Source: Desulfobacteraceae bacterium (GTDB lineage: Bacteria; Desulfobacterota; Desulfobacteria; Desulfobacterales; Desulfobacteraceae). From it: a stretch of DNA of 15,243 bases. The notes under the pieces are model-generated. The model saw nothing but the letters and a program-made list of their open reading frames with translations. It had not been told where the DNA came from and ran no database searches. Positions 1-7,433 of this stretch are shown piece after piece. Each line of letters starts with the position of its first letter. Positions within the stretch are counted from its first letter, which is position 1. Where the stretch lies: the NCBI GenBank assembly GCA_003354055.1, contig PIVQ01000104.1:1-15243 (forward strand). The letters are read 5' to 3'. A program made the position numbers and the translations under genes.

Positions 1-1
1 T

Positions 2-127
2 GATGCCCTTGGCGCTATCCAGGCCATTGCCGTAACCGTTGGATTGCCGTTTACCTTTATAATGCTTGTCATGCTCGTCAGCCTCTTTATGGGACTGCGT
101 CATGAAATGAAGAAAATTCATACATAG
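2..127 (+). CDS. BCCT-family transporter, C-terminal fragment
   Basis: Only the last 41 codons are in the window; the 5' part lies off the left edge. The frame opened by GAT at 2 runs to TAG at 125-127. The visible peptide has a short ALGAIQAIAVTVGLPF stretch, then a hydrophobic helix (FIMLVMLVSLFMGL) and a short basic tail RHEMKKIHT. An ALQ(A/T)..(T/V)..LPF segment before a final hydrophobic helix and a charged tail is typical of the last transmembrane segment of BCCT (betaine/carnitine/choline) transporters, which import compatible solutes by ion coupling. The family call is inference from a short tail; another multi-TM carrier cannot be excluded. A strong hairpin follows 40 bp after the stop. 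Confidence 0.6.
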   Translation, partial: DALGAIQAIAVTVGLPFTFIMLVMLVSLFMGLRHEMKKIHT

Positions 128-432
128 CCCTATCCTCTAACCCTATCCTCCTTCGGGAGTATTAATACCGTAACCTGCCTGTTCCTGGTCTTACAGGCAG
201 GTTGCGGTTAATACATCCTATAACCCCCATCAGTCCATACACCGTTCTGGGTATGACGCTTTCCCTGCCCATTTCTGGTAATTAGTCCTACCTGTTCCAA
301 TTGGAGTGCCAGGTTCTGTCAGGTCCTGAATTGTTTGGAAATCCAATTGGGGTTTTCAACATTGGCAAAGCCCGGGGGGTATGGTAGGCTACCGGTCTTG
401 ACAAGACTTGTGAGACTTTGGGAACCTGATAA
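128..432. other. Non-coding stretch between transporter and hybrid kinase
   Basis: No convincing gene is seen in these 305 bp. It holds a tandem pair of CCCTATCCTC (128-137 and 141-150), a small CTCC-TTCG-GGAG tetraloop hairpin (148-159), the large hairpin at 167-208, two copies of the palindromic octamer CCAATTGG (297-304 and 343-350), and two short inverted repeats (383-393 and 396-406) close to the kinase start. A TTGACA at 398-403 has no acceptable -10 box at 17 bp. The kinase promoter is therefore not placed with confidence. Confidence 0.5.
167..208. repeat. Strong inverted repeat / candidate terminator
   Basis: Left arm 167-181 (ACCGTAACCTGCCTG) pairs with right arm 194-208 (CAGGCAGGTTGCGGT) over 15 bp with a single G-U wobble, around a 12-nt loop. 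It starts 40 bp after the transporter stop, so it could end that transcript, but no T-run follows the right arm. It may instead be a Rho-type end, an RNA-stabilising hairpin or a structured element of the kinase leader. The palindrome GTATTAATAC overlaps its left foot (159-168) and a partial copy, GTTAATAC, lies at the right foot (207-214). Confidence 0.5.
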
Positions 433-2655
433 ATGGATTCGAAAAACAGATGCCACAGCCTGTGGCAAACCCTTGCCCCCAGAATCATGCCCGGGGATAT
501 TGAACAGAGCAACAGCCTGTTATACTGGCGGACTTTAATATTGACGGTGGTGCTCTGTTCCGGCGTCCTTATGGGTGTGCTTGTTCTTGTGCCCGTGACC
601 ATCCTGGCAATTAAAGAAAATCTGTACTTTCTCTTATACTCTGATTTTATCATGCTGGGCATTTGTTTCGCGCTTCTTTTTTTGCCCGGCCTCAGGTTCA
701 TATTCAGGGCAATGACAGCCTTGACCCTGGTGTATTTCATCGGAATACTGGTGATTGTTAATGTCGGCGTGACTCTGGGCGGACCAGCCTGGCTTTTCGG
801 ATTCGCAGTGCTTTCCGGTGTGTTCTTCGGGTCAAGAGCGGCATTGATTGCCCTGACAATCAACACGGTCACCATGACGGTCATCGGTGTTTGCCTCGCC
901 GGTAAACCCTGGGGCATCGCCTCCCCCCCATTTTATTCAAATGAGTTGATTGTGGTGGCTGTCAGCAATTTCCTGTTTTTGAATGCGCTGGTATCCATAT
1001 CAGTCTCAGTACTGGTGAAGGGATTGGTCAGGGCTAATGAAAAGGAACACCAACTGGCGCTCTCCTTAAAGAAAAAACAGGAGATGCTTGCAGGAGAAAT
1101 AAGAGAGAGGGAACTGGCAGATGCAGCCAGGGTAGAGAGCGAGGAAAGATACCGGAATATCCTGAGAAACATAGAAGACGGCTATTTTGAAGTGGATCTT
1201 GAGGGGAATCTGACCTTTTTTAATGCATCTATGTCCAATATGCTGGGATATTCTCGTAAGGAGTTGCTGGGGATGAATAACCGCATTTTTATGGATAAAA
1301 CCAATGCCCGGGAAATTTTCAGGGCATTTAACCGGACTTTCAGGACAGGGGTACCCATGCGTTCCCTGGACTGGCAGTTGATTCGAAAAGACGGCACCCA
1401 GTGTGCGGTGGAAGTTGTGGGTTCCCTGATCAGCGATGCCGAGGATACGCCTCTGGGTTTCAGGGGTATTGCAAGGGATGTGTCCCACAGAAGGGCCATG
1501 GAAGCCAGTCTTCGCCAATCACAGAAGATGGAGTCCATTGGTACCCTGGCTGCAGGGATTGCCCATGATTTTAATAATGTATTATACATCATCGTGGGGA
1601 ATGCAGATCTGGCTATTGAAGATATTCCAAAACATGCCCCCGTCCGGATTTATTTGCAGCAGATTAAGGCTGCGAGCCTTCGTGCCGCAGGAGTTGTCAG
1701 ACAATTGTTGAATTTCAGTCGTGATACCGAGCAGAAACTTGTCCCTTTGGATCTGGGTGAAATCGTCCGGGAGGAATTGGCCTTTTTACGGTCCAGCTTT
1801 CCGTCTTTCATTGATATCCGCTTTGAGATGCCTGGGGCATCTATTTATGTTCTCGGTGACAGGGTTCAGATTAATCAATTATTAATCAACATCTGCACCA
1901 ATGCAGCACAGGCAATGGAGAAAAAGGGAGGGTGCATCTTCCTGAAATTATCCTGTATTCGTGCCGAACCATCGGTTTCGGTAGAAGAAAAAGAGCTTGA
2001 GCCCGGTGTGTATGCATGTCTGAGTATAGAGGACAACGGTCCTGGTATTCCTCCTGAACTGATAGACAAAATTTTTGATCCGTATTTTACAACCAAAGAA
2101 GTGGGGAAAGGATCCGGTATGGGACTGTCCGTGGTTCACGGTATCGTGAAGACCCATAGTGGTGTGATTGAGGTGGAAAGCTTGCCGGGTGAGGGCGCTA
2201 ATTTTCGAATCTTGATTCCGCTTACCTTTGAAAAACCTGTCCGGAATGTCCAGGAAAGTCCGCCGGAAAACAGGTTGCCCAAGGGGAGTGAATCCATATT
2301 GTTTGTGGATGATGAGCCCGTGGTCTTAGAGACAACAAGGAAAATTCTCACTCGGTTGGGATATACTGTCCGGGCTATTTCCGATCCGAGTCAGGCACTG
2401 GCCGTTTTTAAATCTCATCGTGATTCTTTTGACCTGGTGATCACCGATATGACCATGCCAGGAATGAAAGGGGAGGATTTGGTAACCGCCATTCTTGGAA
2501 TCCGCCGGGATATACCGGTAATCATCTGCACAGGGCATGGGGATGCTCTGGATGAGGACAGGGCACTCTCTCTTGGCGCGTCCGGATTTATGATGAAACC
2601 GGTTTCCATGCATACACTGGCAACCCATATCCGCAACATTCTGGATCAGGGTTGA
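433..2655 (+). CDS. Hybrid sensor histidine kinase (6TM-PAS-HisKA-HATPase-REC)
   Basis: This 740-residue inner-membrane kinase autophosphorylates on histidine and passes phosphate to its own receiver domain. Residues about 35-196 form roughly six transmembrane helices with little periplasmic exposure, followed by a coiled-coil linker (about 197-240). A PAS domain lies at about 235-355. The HisKA H-box is GTLAAGIAHDFNN with His378. The ATPase domain shows N-box Asn490 (NICTNAAQAM), the DNGPGIP G1 box (Asp534), and FDPYFTTK followed by GSGMGLSVVHGIV. The C-terminal receiver (about 620-738) has acidic residues Asp626/Asp627, phosphoacceptor Asp672, Thr700 and Lys722, all intact. The ATG at 433 has a weak GGGAA 10 bp upstream; ATG at 487 is a possible alternative that keeps every domain. 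No response regulator or phosphotransfer protein is adjacent, so the signal and output are unknown. A cytoplasmic PAS plus a membrane bundle suggests sensing of a membrane or internal cue. Confidence 0.9.
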   Translation: MDSKNRCHSLWQTLAPRIMPGDIEQSNSLLYWRTLILTVVLCSGVLMGVLVLVPVTILAIKENLYFLLYSDFIMLGICFALLFLPGLRFIFRAMTALTLVYFIGILVIVNVGVTLGGPAWLFGFAVLSGVFFGSRAALIALTINTVTMTVIGVCLAGKPWGIASPPFYSNELIVVAVSNFLFLNALVSISVSVLVKGLVRANEKEHQLALSLKKKQEMLAGEIRERELADAARVESEERYRNILRNIEDGYFEVDLEGNLTFFNASMSNMLGYSRKELLGMNNRIFMDKTNAREIFRAFNRTFRTGVPMRSLDWQLIRKDGTQCAVEVVGSLISDAEDTPLGFRGIARDVSHRRAMEASLRQSQKMESIGTLAAGIAHDFNNVLYIIVGNADLAIEDIPKHAPVRIYLQQIKAASLRAAGVVRQLLNFSRDTEQKLVPLDLGEIVREELAFLRSSFPSFIDIRFEMPGASIYVLGDRVQINQLLINICTNAAQAMEKKGGCIFLKLSCIRAEPSVSVEEKELEPGVYACLSIEDNGPGIPPELIDKIFDPYFTTKEVGKGSGMGLSVVHGIVKTHSGVIEVESLPGEGANFRILIPLTFEKPVRNVQESPPENRLPKGSESILFVDDEPVVLETTRKILTRLGYTVRAISDPSQALAVFKSHRDSFDLVITDMTMPGMKGEDLVTAILGIRRDIPVIICTGHGDALDEDRALSLGASGFMMKPVSMHTLATHIRNILDQG

Positions 2656-2728
2656 TTTTTTTCCTGAGTTGATGAGCGCACCTTTTTCTTTTACGCGCTA
2701 TAAATTCTAAATATGGGTAGCCAATTGC

Positions 2729-2757
2729 TTGACAACCCAGGGGACCTATAATATCTT
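2729..2757 (+). promoter_or_regulatory. Candidate sigma70 promoter for the feo block
   Basis: A consensus -35 TTGACA (2729-2734) is followed after 17 bp by TATCTT (2752-2757). A better-looking TATAAT at 2747-2752 overlaps but would be only 12 bp from the -35. The site lies 31 bp before the Fur-FeoA start in the only sizeable gap upstream of the four-gene block. No clear Fur box (19-bp GATAATGATAATCATTATC type) is visible around it. Confidence 0.45.
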
Positions 2758-2787
2758 TGAACGTTATTTTTTAAGGGATTATGGAGA

Positions 2788-3762
2788 ATGATCAATAGAC
2801 ACGAGCAGGAGAAAAAACAGTTTCGGCGACTCTTCCGGCAACAGGGGGTTGACCGGTTTGAAGAACGGTTTCAGGTACTGGAGGCCTTTTTAAAACTGGA
2901 ACACCATGTCAGCCTGGAAGAGATAGCCAATCAGCTCAAGGCTGACGGTATACTTGTCGACAAGGATTTCGTGGCCCGGAGTATGGAACAGCTTTGCCGA
3001 TTCGGTTTTGCCAGCCGTGTGGAGTTTGAGCAGGACGATAAAATCTTATACGAGCACAGGCATCTTGGGGTTCACCACGACCATATGGTCTGTACAAAAT
3101 GTGGATCTATTTTGGAGTTCAAAGATGAAGCCATGGAAGAACTCCAGAGAAAAGTAGCCCAGGCCTACGGGTTTTATATGCTCCAGCATAAGATGGACAT
3201 ATACGGTCTTTGTTCTCAATGTATGGCCTTAAGGGAAGCATTGGTTCCCCTTCACAAGGCCAAACCCGGTGAAAAACTGGTGGTCAAATCGGTTGATGCC
3301 GGTAAAAAAATGCAGCTGAGAATTTCTTCCATGGGACTGAAAATAGGTGATTCCGTTGAGATGGTGTCCAGTGGAATAGGCGGTCAGGTGGTGATTGCAG
3401 TTGGTGACAATCGACTGGTAATCGGTACGGGCATGGCACAAAAAATATGGGTTCAGTCCCTGGGTGGCAGAAGCCTTGCCCGGGAAAGTCAGGCCCAAAG
3501 GCCGGTTCAAGACATTGATGCCGTAAACTTAAGTCAGATGAAGGCGGGCCAGGAAGGTACCATCATCCGGGTGTCCGGGGAAAGTCTTTTACGCCGCCGC
3601 CTTCTGGAAATGGGCATTAACCGGGGAACTACCGTGTATGTGGAAAAATATGCCCCGCTGAAGGACCCTCTGGAACTGGTGGTCAAAGGCTATCATATTT
3701 CCCTGAGAGTGGAAGAGGCCGCTAATATTCTGGTCGAAAATGTAAAGTCTAAGAAAAGATAA
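2788..3762 (+). CDS. Fur-FeoA-FeoA three-domain fusion protein
   Basis: The 324-residue product joins a full Fur-family repressor to two FeoA (SH3-like) domains. Residues about 10-150 are Fur-like: a winged-helix part with the HHVSLEEIANQL segment (H39, H40), the metal motif HHDHMVCTKCG (H96, H97, H99, C102, C105), H134 and a second C-x2-C (C142, C145), consistent with a structural zinc site and a regulatory metal site. FeoA domain 1 spans about 155-227 (SMGLKIGDSVEM core). Domain 2 spans about 245-320 (LRRRLLEMGINRGTTVYV core). FeoA is a small cytosolic partner of the FeoB iron transporter, while Fur proteins repress iron genes when metal-loaded. The fusion therefore plausibly links DNA binding, iron sensing and transporter control in one chain; that is inference. 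AAGGG at 2773-2777 sits 10 bp before ATG 2788. The gene ends 2 bp before feoB, so the two are almost certainly co-transcribed and probably autoregulated. Confidence 0.88.
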   Translation: MINRHEQEKKQFRRLFRQQGVDRFEERFQVLEAFLKLEHHVSLEEIANQLKADGILVDKDFVARSMEQLCRFGFASRVEFEQDDKILYEHRHLGVHHDHMVCTKCGSILEFKDEAMEELQRKVAQAYGFYMLQHKMDIYGLCSQCMALREALVPLHKAKPGEKLVVKSVDAGKKMQLRISSMGLKIGDSVEMVSSGIGGQVVIAVGDNRLVIGTGMAQKIWVQSLGGRSLARESQAQRPVQDIDAVNLSQMKAGQEGTIIRVSGESLLRRRLLEMGINRGTTVYVEKYAPLKDPLELVVKGYHISLRVEEAANILVENVKSKKR

Positions 3763-3764
3763 AT

Positions 3765-5912
3765 ATGAAAAAGATCACCATTGCCCTGGCCGGCAATCCA
3801 AATTGCGGTAAAACCACTATTTTTAACAACCTTACCGGTGCCCGGCAAAAGGTCGGCAACTGGCCGGGTGTCACTGTTGAAAAAAAAGAGGGGCGCCTCA
3901 AATACAAAGACCATGAGGTTAAGGTGGTGGATCTGCCGGGAACTTACAGTCTTACACCTTTTTCCATAGAAGAGGTAACGGCCCGGGATTATGTCCTAAA
4001 CGAGGCTCCGGATATTGTAATCAATATTATTGATGCCTCAAATCTTGAAAGAAGCCTGTTTCTGGCCCTTCAGATTCTTGAACTGGGTCGTCCTGCACTA
4101 TTTGTCCTGAATATGGCGGACATGGCCGAGGCCAAAGGGATAAAAATAGATGCAGACAAATTATCCAGTTTGCTGAACGTGCCTGTGGTTTTTACCGTTG
4201 GAAATAAAAATAAGGGTACGGATGCAATCCTTGCTGCAGCGGTCCGGGAAATTCAGGTCTTTGAATCCGGGAAAATCCCCAGACCTATCCGATACGGGAA
4301 AGAAATTGAAAACAGTATTGAAGCGGTTTGTGACATTCTTTTATCCGGCAGGGGGACTGATGCTCCGGTGCGTACCCGGTGGCAGGCCATTAAACTGCTT
4401 GAAGATGACAAACTGATCAAAATTCAACTGGAGAATCATCCCGAGGCATCACAGGCGCTGCTTACTGCAGCCACCTGCCGCAGCCGGATTTATAATTTGT
4501 TTCAGGATGAATTTGAGATTGTACTTACCGATGACAGATACGGGGTGATTGAGGGATTGCTAAAGACTTCCGTCACCCATTCGGCACAGAAGCGGATTGA
4601 CATGTCCAGAAATATTGACCTGGTGCTCACAGACAGGTTTTTCGGGATTCCTGTTTTTATTTTTTTTATCTGGGCCATGTTTCAGTTGACCTTTTCTCTT
4701 GGTGCCTATCCCATGGAATGGCTCGAATCCGGAGTGGCGCTCTTGTCCGGTTCATTGGACAAGGCCATGGAACCTTCCCTGTTAAAATCCTTGGCTTTGG
4801 ACGGAATTGTGGCCGGTATCGGGTCGGTGATTATTTTCCTCCCAAATATATTGATATTATTCTTCTGCATTGCCCTGTTTGAAGATACCGGGTATATGGC
4901 CAGGGCCGCTTTTCTGATGGACCGGGTCATGCATACCGCAGGGCTTCATGGAAAATCCTTTATACCCATGCTGATGGGTTTTGGCTGCAACGTGCCTGCC
5001 ATAATGGCCACCCGGGCTCTGGAAAACCAGAAAGACCGGGTGTTGACCATTTTAATGACCCCGTTTATGTCCTGTTCGGCCAGATTACCGGTGTATATTG
5101 TTCTGGCAGGCACTTTTTTTGCGGACAAGGCCGGTACTATTATTTTTTGTCTGTATGCTGCAGGTATTGTCCTGGCCATCCTGTCCGGTAAAATTTTGAG
5201 AACCCTTTTGTTTAAGGGTGAAGAAGCCCCTTTTGTCATGGAACTGCCGCCTTACCGGGTACCCATGCTCAAAAGCCTGCTCATCCACATGTGGGACAGA
5301 AGCAAAATGTTTTTGAAAAAAATGGGCGGAGTTATTCTTGTGGGATCTATCATTATCTGGTTGTTGTCTACCTTTCCCCAGAAGGTTGACTATTCAGTGG
5401 ATTATGATGTACAAATCGCCAAAGTTAGGCACCTTGTAACCCTTCAAGACGGGAATTCCAGGGATCAGGCCGGGCTTGAACTTGAACTAAAAGTTCAGGA
5501 AATGTTAAACCAAAAAGAACAGGAACGGGTGGCCGGATCCTACATCGGGATGATAGGCAAGGCTCTGGAACCGGTGTTCAGCCCCATTGGTATCGGCTGG
5601 CAGGCCAGCGTGGCTCTGGTCACAGGGTTCGTAGCCAAGGAAGTGGTGGTCAGCACAATGGGGGTGCTCTATGGGGTGGGCAATGATGGCGGGGATGCCC
5701 TTGAAAATGCCTTAAAAAAATCTGGAATGACACCTTTATCTGCCCTGTCCATGATGGTTTTTGTTCTTTTGTATGTTCCATGTTTTGCAACAGTGGTTGC
5801 CATTTACAGGGAAGCGTCTGCAAAGTGGGCCTGTTTTAATGTAGTCTATACAACCATGGTTGCATGGGGGATGTCTTTTCTGGTATACCAGGCTGGAATG
5901 ATACTAAGCTGA
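3765..5912 (+). CDS. feoB: Ferrous iron transport protein FeoB
   Basis: This 715-residue GTP-dependent Fe(II) importer of the inner membrane is of normal family length. The N-terminal G domain has the P-loop GNPNCGKTT (residues 10-18), switch I around GVTVEKKEG (Thr37), DLPG (56-59) and the G4 motif NMAD (116-119). The G5 segment reads TVGNKNKG instead of the more usual S-A form. A helical linker (about 170-285) leads to the membrane part, which begins near residue 290. Both Gate regions are intact: MGFGCNVPAIMATR with Cys408 and PFMSCSARLPVY with Cys437. The LFEDTGYMARAAFLMDR and GFVAKEVVVSTMGVLYG segments are also typical. A charged loop at about 540-595 separates late helices. It starts 2 bp after the Fur-FeoA-FeoA stop and there is no separate feoA gene, so the fusion's FeoA domains are the likely partners. 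No FeoC-like gene is present. Confidence 0.96.
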   Translation: MKKITIALAGNPNCGKTTIFNNLTGARQKVGNWPGVTVEKKEGRLKYKDHEVKVVDLPGTYSLTPFSIEEVTARDYVLNEAPDIVINIIDASNLERSLFLALQILELGRPALFVLNMADMAEAKGIKIDADKLSSLLNVPVVFTVGNKNKGTDAILAAAVREIQVFESGKIPRPIRYGKEIENSIEAVCDILLSGRGTDAPVRTRWQAIKLLEDDKLIKIQLENHPEASQALLTAATCRSRIYNLFQDEFEIVLTDDRYGVIEGLLKTSVTHSAQKRIDMSRNIDLVLTDRFFGIPVFIFFIWAMFQLTFSLGAYPMEWLESGVALLSGSLDKAMEPSLLKSLALDGIVAGIGSVIIFLPNILILFFCIALFEDTGYMARAAFLMDRVMHTAGLHGKSFIPMLMGFGCNVPAIMATRALENQKDRVLTILMTPFMSCSARLPVYIVLAGTFFADKAGTIIFCLYAAGIVLAILSGKILRTLLFKGEEAPFVMELPPYRVPMLKSLLIHMWDRSKMFLKKMGGVILVGSIIIWLLSTFPQKVDYSVDYDVQIAKVRHLVTLQDGNSRDQAGLELELKVQEMLNQKEQERVAGSYIGMIGKALEPVFSPIGIGWQASVALVTGFVAKEVVVSTMGVLYGVGNDGGDALENALKKSGMTPLSALSMMVFVLLYVPCFATVVAIYREASAKWACFNVVYTTMVAWGMSFLVYQAGMILS

Positions 5913-5922
5913 GTCAATGATT

Positions 5923-5926
5923 GGAG
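5923..5926 (+). promoter_or_regulatory. Ribosome binding site that fixes the SH3-protein start
   Basis: GGAG at 5923-5926 lies 6 bp before ATG 5933. The only longer option is TTG 5921, which would place this Shine-Dalgarno inside the coding region; ATG 5933 is therefore preferred. Confidence 0.7.
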
Positions 5927-5932
5927 ATACCT

Positions 5933-6388
5933 ATGACGGTTTTGCTCGATAAGAAGATAAAAGGATTTATATTTGTCCTCATTGTTTTGGGAATGCTTTC
6001 AGGTGCCGCTACCGCTGCCGAGCGAATGGCGGTAAAGGCTTCCATTGCCAACCTTCGGGACGGGGCCGGCACAAAAAATAAAGTGCTCTGGCAGGTGGAA
6101 AAATATCACCCCTTTCTTGTGATTTCCAAGAAGAAAGATTGGTATGAGGTCAAGGATTTTGAAGGGGATACTGCCTGGATTCATAAATCCCTCCTGGGAA
6201 AGATCTCTGCGGTAATTACCACTAAAACCAAGTGTAATGTAAGGTCAAAACCGGATAAGAACAGCAAGGTGGTGTTGCGGGTGGAACGGGGGGTACCGTT
6301 CAAAGTCCTGAAACGCAAGGGAAACTGGATTCGCATAGAACATGCAGACGGAGAGATCGGCTGGATCTATAAAAAACTTGTCTGGTAA
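5933..6388 (+). CDS. Secreted/periplasmic double SH3-domain protein
   Basis: The 151-residue product has a Sec signal peptide: basic MTVLLDKKIK, a hydrophobic core (about 11-23) and an A-T-A cleavage site near residue 28. Two bacterial SH3 repeats follow, at about 31-88 and 94-151. Each carries the hallmark start (A-N-L-R-D-G-A-G-T and C-N-V-R-S-K-P-D) and the closing G-x-x-x-W-I-[HY]-K motif (DTAWIHK, IGWIYKK). Bacterial SH3 domains of this type generally bind peptidoglycan or peptides, so a cell-wall or envelope role is likely; no enzymatic domain is present. A TTG 12 bp upstream is the longer alternative start. The gene begins 20 bp after feoB and lies within the same unit, which ends at the terminator at 7135. 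Whether it has any link to iron uptake cannot be told from sequence. Confidence 0.85.
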   Translation: MTVLLDKKIKGFIFVLIVLGMLSGAATAAERMAVKASIANLRDGAGTKNKVLWQVEKYHPFLVISKKKDWYEVKDFEGDTAWIHKSLLGKISAVITTKTKCNVRSKPDKNSKVVLRVERGVPFKVLKRKGNWIRIEHADGEIGWIYKKLVW

Positions 6389-6420
6389 TTATAATTTTTA
6401 AACGTAAGGGTAAATAGCAA

Positions 6421-7122
6421 ATGTCAGATCAAGGCGTATCAAACGAACGGAGACGAGAACTGGAACAGATGGATCCCTTTCAGGAGTCCCTGATTAAAGG
6501 GCTGGACTACGCATCGAAGCACAAAAACCAATTGATACTGATTCTGGGTGCTGTGGTTGTGGTTTGTGTGGTTTTTTCAACCATTATGTTCAATTTTAAG
6601 CGGTCAGAGCTTAAAGCCTCACAGATGGTGGCCAAAGCCGGTGCTGTATATGCAGAGAGTATTTCTGAAGACCAGGATCCTCAGAAGGGCTATGAAGCGG
6701 TTAAAGATCAGTTTGAGGCCGTATTTGATGAATATGCCAATACCAGTGCCGGCAGAATGGCGCAGGTAACCTATGCAAAAATTTGTTTTGATGCCAAAGA
6801 ATATGACAAAGCCTATGCCTTGTATGCAGATGCCCTGGAAACGCTGGGTAATGAGGCGGGTATGAAGAACTTTTTGCTGTCTGCACTGGGGAATCTGGCA
6901 CAGTTGAAGAATGAACCGGAAAAGGCAAAAGCCTATTACCTCCGTATTGAAAAAGGGGCGTCTACTCTTTTAAAGGATGAGGCACGGTTTGCCCTGGCAC
7001 TTATTTATGAAGCTGAAAATGATATGGAATCCAGTCTGAAAATGTATGAAAAGATTGTCAAAGAAAACGGCAATTCATTGTATAAAACTATTGCTGAATC
7101 CCGTGTTAGCGGAATCCAATAG
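6421..7122 (+). CDS. YfgM-like membrane-anchored tetratricopeptide repeat protein
   Basis: The 233-residue protein has a short charged cytoplasmic N-terminus (1-36), one transmembrane helix (about 38-58, ILILGAVVVVCVVFSTIMF), and a helical periplasmic part with TPR-like repeats. Examples are YAKICFDAKEYDKAYALYADALE, a pair around LLSALGNLAQLKNEPEKAKAYYL, and DEARFALALIYEAENDMESSLKMYEKIV. This is the architecture of YfgM (tetratricopeptide-like, DUF2133-type) proteins, which associate with the SecYEG translocon and periplasmic chaperones in Escherichia coli; orthology is inferred from layout. AAGGG at 6406-6410 sits 10 bp from ATG. It is the last gene of the block, 32 bp after the SH3 gene and 12 bp before a strong terminator. 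Confidence 0.8.
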   Translation: MSDQGVSNERRRELEQMDPFQESLIKGLDYASKHKNQLILILGAVVVVCVVFSTIMFNFKRSELKASQMVAKAGAVYAESISEDQDPQKGYEAVKDQFEAVFDEYANTSAGRMAQVTYAKICFDAKEYDKAYALYADALETLGNEAGMKNFLLSALGNLAQLKNEPEKAKAYYLRIEKGASTLLKDEARFALALIYEAENDMESSLKMYEKIVKENGNSLYKTIAESRVSGIQ

Positions 7123-7134
7123 ACCTTGCCCAAA

Positions 7135-7168
7135 CTAAAAAAGGCTGCCGTTTGGCAGCCTTTTTTAG
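7135..7168 (+). terminator. Intrinsic terminator of the feo block
   Basis: A perfect 15-bp stem, CTAAAAAAGGCTGCC (7135-7149) against GGCAGCCTTTTTTAG (7154-7168), closes a GTTT loop and ends in six T. It begins 13 bp after the TPR-gene stop. The A-run on the left arm makes it formally bidirectional, so it could also stop transcripts arriving from the minus-strand kinase/regulator operon, although that operon ends 318 bp away. Confidence 0.93.
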
Positions 7169-7351
7169 AAAAGGAAAAAAAGATGAAAAAACTAACCGCT
7201 GGTTAGTGATGACTTTAAACTGCAAAGTTCCTGCCATCCGCCTCTATCTATTCTGTTTTTTTTGTAATCTATTGAAAATAAACCCTAATTTTCTCAGTCG
7301 ATATGGTCGGCATCAGGTTCCCTATTCTGATCTTCCTTAAATAAAACCGCA

Positions 7352-7373
7352 AAAGTTCAAAATTTTGAACTTT
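7352..7373. repeat. AT-rich perfect palindrome, copy 1
   Basis: A 22-bp perfect palindrome with half-site AAAGTTCAAAA, centred between 7362 and 7363. It shares a 20-bp identical core (7354-7373) with copy 2. It could be a protein-binding operator, a hairpin-forming REP-like element, or the end of a small mobile remnant. Confidence 0.85.
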
Positions 7374-7433
7374 ATGATTGGGGACATGCCTGCTAATTTG
7401 CTCAACTTATCTATCTTTAAAGGGTTTGGATGG

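Noticed and set aside
335..538. 67-codon plus-strand frame overlapping the kinase start
   Set aside because: It overlaps the real kinase frame, lacks a convincing ribosome binding site and matches no family I recognise.
288..917. 209-codon open frame on the minus strand
   Set aside because: It lies antisense to the start of the hybrid kinase, whose membrane, PAS and kinase domains are unambiguous; the antisense product is rich in Pro, Thr, Arg and Ser with no recognisable fold and no good ribosome binding site.
2675..2699. AGCGC...GCGCT inverted repeat after the hybrid kinase as a terminator
   Set aside because: Only a 5-bp stem around a 15-nt loop, with no T-tract after it.
2656..2787. Fur box in front of the Fur-FeoA-FeoA gene
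   Set aside because: AT-rich patches exist, but none gives a convincing match to the 19-bp inverted repeat consensus by eye.
7152..7340. 62-codon plus-strand frame after the TPR gene
   Set aside because: It starts with TTG inside the terminator stem and its composition is not protein-like.
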